NCBI GenBank assembly: GCA_900758375.1
Contig: CAAERJ010000020.1
Coordinates: 1-7,198 of the forward strand
Length of the DNA: 7,198 bases
Direction: 5' to 3'
Source: an uncultured Collinsella sp.
GTDB taxonomy: Bacteria; Actinomycetota; Coriobacteriia; Coriobacteriales; Coriobacteriaceae
Shown: one piece after another, positions 5,818 to 7,198 of the stretch
Numbering within the stretch: the first letter of the stretch is position 1
Layout of the letters: every line of letters starts with the position of its first letter
Made by a program: the position numbers and the translations under genes
The notes under the pieces: generated by a model
What the model was told of the DNA's origin: nothing
The model's input: only the letters and a program-made list of their open reading frames with translations
Database searches by the model: none

Positions 5818-5845
5818 TGACGATGTCCGGACGAGCGGGTATTAT
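5817..5845 (+). promoter_or_regulatory. Promoter of the Y-family polymerase gene
   Basis: TTGACG (5817-5822) and TATTAT (5840-5845) are each one base from the vegetative sigma-factor consensus and are separated by exactly 17 bases. The predicted transcription start is near 5852, giving a leader of about 37 bases. The spacer contains the palindrome GTCCGGAC (5825-5832). The LexA boxes immediately downstream would block initiation. Confidence 0.75.
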
Positions 5846-5863
5846 CGAACAAGTATTCGATAA
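5842..5863 (+). promoter_or_regulatory. LexA operator (SOS box) 1
   Basis: CGAACAAGTATTCG (5846-5859) matches the Gram-positive LexA box CGAAC-N4-GTTCG at 9 of 10 defined positions. The symmetry extends outward by four bases on each side (TTAT at 5842-5845, ATAA at 5860-5863), with only one mismatched pair in the 9-base arms. It starts within the -10 box and covers the predicted transcription start, a classic repressing position. Release on DNA damage would induce the polymerase. Confidence 0.8.
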
Positions 5864-5876
5864 GAACATGTGTTTG
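5863..5876 (+). promoter_or_regulatory. Possible second LexA operator
   Basis: AGAACATGTGTTTG has the core GAAC-N4-GTTT, one base from GAAC-N4-GTTC. Its centre is 17 bases beyond that of the first box, and it lies just before the ribosome binding site. It is weaker than the first box (7 of 10 defined positions), so it may be an auxiliary site for cooperative LexA binding or may be chance. Confidence 0.4.
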
Positions 5877-5888
5877 ATGGGAGGACGC

Positions 5889-7198
5889 GTGGGACACGAG
5901 CGTCACACCTATATCTGCATCGACCTCAAGACGTTCTACGCCAGCGTCGAGTGCGTCGACCGCGGGCTCGACCCGCTCACCACCAACCTGGTCGTTGCCG
6001 ACGAATCGCGCGGGCGCACGACCATCTGCCTTGCCATCACACAGGCCATGAAAGACCTCGGAATCCATAACCGCTGTCGCCTGTTCGAGATTCCCGACGG
6101 TATCGACTACATCAAGGCCGTACCGCGCATGCAGCACTACATGGAGGTGTCGGCGCAAATCTACGGTATCTATCTGGAATTCGTCAGCCCACAGGACGTG
6201 CACGTCTACTCCATCGACGAATGCTTTATCGACGTGACGCCCTATCTGGACCTCTATCACACCGACGCTGAAGGCTTCGCCTGCATGTTGCGCGACGAGG
6301 TCCTGGCGCGCACCGGCATCACGGCAACGGTTGGCATCGGCCCCAACCTATTCCAGGCCAAGGTGGCACTCGACATTACCGCCAAGCACGTACCCAGCCG
6401 CATCGGCATACTCGATGACGAGACCTTTCGCAAGGAGATCTGGCCCCATCGCCCCATCACCGACATCTGGGGCATTGGGCCCGGCGTGGCAGCACGACTC
6501 GAAAAATACGGCGTCTACGATCTGATGGGCGTCGCGGCGCTCGACGAAAACCTGCTCTACGACGAGCTCGGCGTCAATGCCGAGTATCTTATCGACCACG
6601 CCTTTGGGCGCGAGCCGACAACTATCGCCGATATTCAGGCCTATCGCCCGCAGGCAACCTCAACTACCACAGGACAGGTGCTCTCGAAAGGCTATGCCTA
6701 TGAACGGGCCTACACCGTCTTGCGCGAGATGGTCGACAACGCTGTGCTGGACTTAGTCGATAAGCACGTGGTGTGCAACAGCATCTCGCTCTTTGTAGGC
6801 TACGCGAGCGAGCGCGCCGACATACGCCGCCTCGACGCCAGCGGTACAGCGCAATATGTGGACGGATGCGGGCACCTGCGCTCGAGCACGTCGAGCATCG
6901 AGCCCACCGCGACCGCTGGCCCCGAACTCGCGCCCCGTGCTCCCAAGCCCGTCCAGCGCGATGACGAAAGGCGTCGCCTGGTGCGCGAAGCGCAGGCAAT
7001 CGATGGCATCTTTGTGGGAGAGCATGGCGGCAAACCGCGCGGTGGCTATGCCGCACTCTTTGCACACTCTAACGCCTCGCGAAAGCTGCCCGAGCGCACC
7101 AATTCGTTTAAGAAGATCATGGGCTATTTCGATGAGCTCTGGGCGCAGACTGTCGATCCCAAACGACCGGTCAAGCGCATCAACCTGGGATTTGGCAA
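5889..7198 (+). CDS. Y-family (UmuC/UvrX-like) translesion DNA polymerase, C-terminus cut by window edge
   Basis: The 436 residues visible form an error-prone DNA polymerase of the ImpB/MucB/SamB (UmuC, UvrX/YqjW) type, which copies past DNA lesions during the SOS response. The palm domain is clear. The first metal-binding Asp12 is in YICIDLKTFYASVE, with Tyr17 at the position of the steric-gate residue. SIDECFID holds Asp110 and Glu111. TVGIGPNLFQAKVA (147-160) is followed by the helix-hairpin-helix thumb segment DIWGIGPGVAARL (192-204). The C-terminal little finger region starts at about 260 and shows the late motifs RKLPERTNSFKKI and RPVKRINLGFG at the edge. An unusual insertion of about 55-60 residues (about 326-383) lies within it. 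The GTG at 5889 is chosen because GGGAGG lies 4 bases upstream; in-frame ATGs at 5868 and 5877 lack such a site. The LexA boxes over its promoter support SOS control. Usual relatives have about 420 residues, so this one is longer. Confidence 0.93.
   Translation, partial: MGHERHTYICIDLKTFYASVECVDRGLDPLTTNLVVADESRGRTTICLAITQAMKDLGIHNRCRLFEIPDGIDYIKAVPRMQHYMEVSAQIYGIYLEFVSPQDVHVYSIDECFIDVTPYLDLYHTDAEGFACMLRDEVLARTGITATVGIGPNLFQAKVALDITAKHVPSRIGILDDETFRKEIWPHRPITDIWGIGPGVAARLEKYGVYDLMGVAALDENLLYDELGVNAEYLIDHAFGREPTTIADIQAYRPQATSTTTGQVLSKGYAYERAYTVLREMVDNAVLDLVDKHVVCNSISLFVGYASERADIRRLDASGTAQYVDGCGHLRSSTSSIEPTATAGPELAPRAPKPVQRDDERRRLVREAQAIDGIFVGEHGGKPRGGYAALFAHSNASRKLPERTNSFKKIMGYFDELWAQTVDPKRPVKRINLGFG

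Noticed and set aside
5868..5888. ATG 5868 or ATG 5877 as the polymerase start
   Set aside because: Both are in frame but have no ribosome binding site; 5868 lies only about 16 bases from the predicted transcription start and inside the second LexA-like box. GTG 5889 follows GGGAGG.
5870..6070. Plus-strand frame starting with the GTG at 5870
   Set aside because: It is a shifted reading of the start of the polymerase gene, ends early, and encodes an R-rich product without motifs.

Overview
The window looks like GC-rich chromosomal DNA of an anaerobic, gut-type actinobacterium, most plausibly of the class Coriobacteriia (Collinsella-like). This is an inference. It rests on the strong G/C bias at third codon positions, GGAGG-type ribosome binding sites, a Gram-positive LexA operator (CGAAC-N4-GTTCG type) and a UvrX-like Y-family polymerase. 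No sequence search was possible.

Positions 1-3146 are accessory in character. A non-coding A/C-rich leader (about 51-271) with short tandem repeats precedes a three-gene, same-strand cluster. The first gene encodes an unrecognised 296-residue protein (272-1162). The second encodes a complete ClpP-family serine peptidase with an intact Ser-His-Asp triad (1226-1843). The third encodes a VirD4/TraG-type coupling-protein ATPase (1836-3146) that has the whole nucleotide-binding core but no N-terminal membrane anchor. The last two genes overlap by 8 bases and are probably translationally coupled. No relaxase, VirB4 or integrase is visible in the window. This peptidase-plus-soluble-ATPase pair is the best candidate here for an undescribed system: either a fragment of a conjugative element or a proteolytic machine that uses a coupling-protein-like motor.

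Positions 3147-5063 are housekeeping. A strong bidirectional terminator separates the cluster from pgi (glucose-6-phosphate isomerase, minus strand, 3247-4941), which converges on it. The pgi leader has its own hairpin and a strong ribosome binding site.

Positions 5064-5817 hold a short minus-strand gene for a degenerate, truncated N-terminal domain of the iron-containing alcohol dehydrogenase family (5141-5665). It lies between two direct copies of an exact 19-base repeat. One copy forms one arm of a long imperfect palindrome just beyond the gene's stop codon. The other copy supplies the first two bases of the -35 box of the next gene.

Positions 5817-7198 hold an SOS-type locus. A near-consensus promoter (TTGACG, 17 bases, TATTAT) is followed by a nearly perfect LexA box over the predicted transcription start and a second, weaker one 17 bases on. 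It drives a UmuC/UvrX-like translesion DNA polymerase gene that runs off the right edge. That protein carries an extra charged, low-complexity stretch inside its C-terminal (little finger) region.
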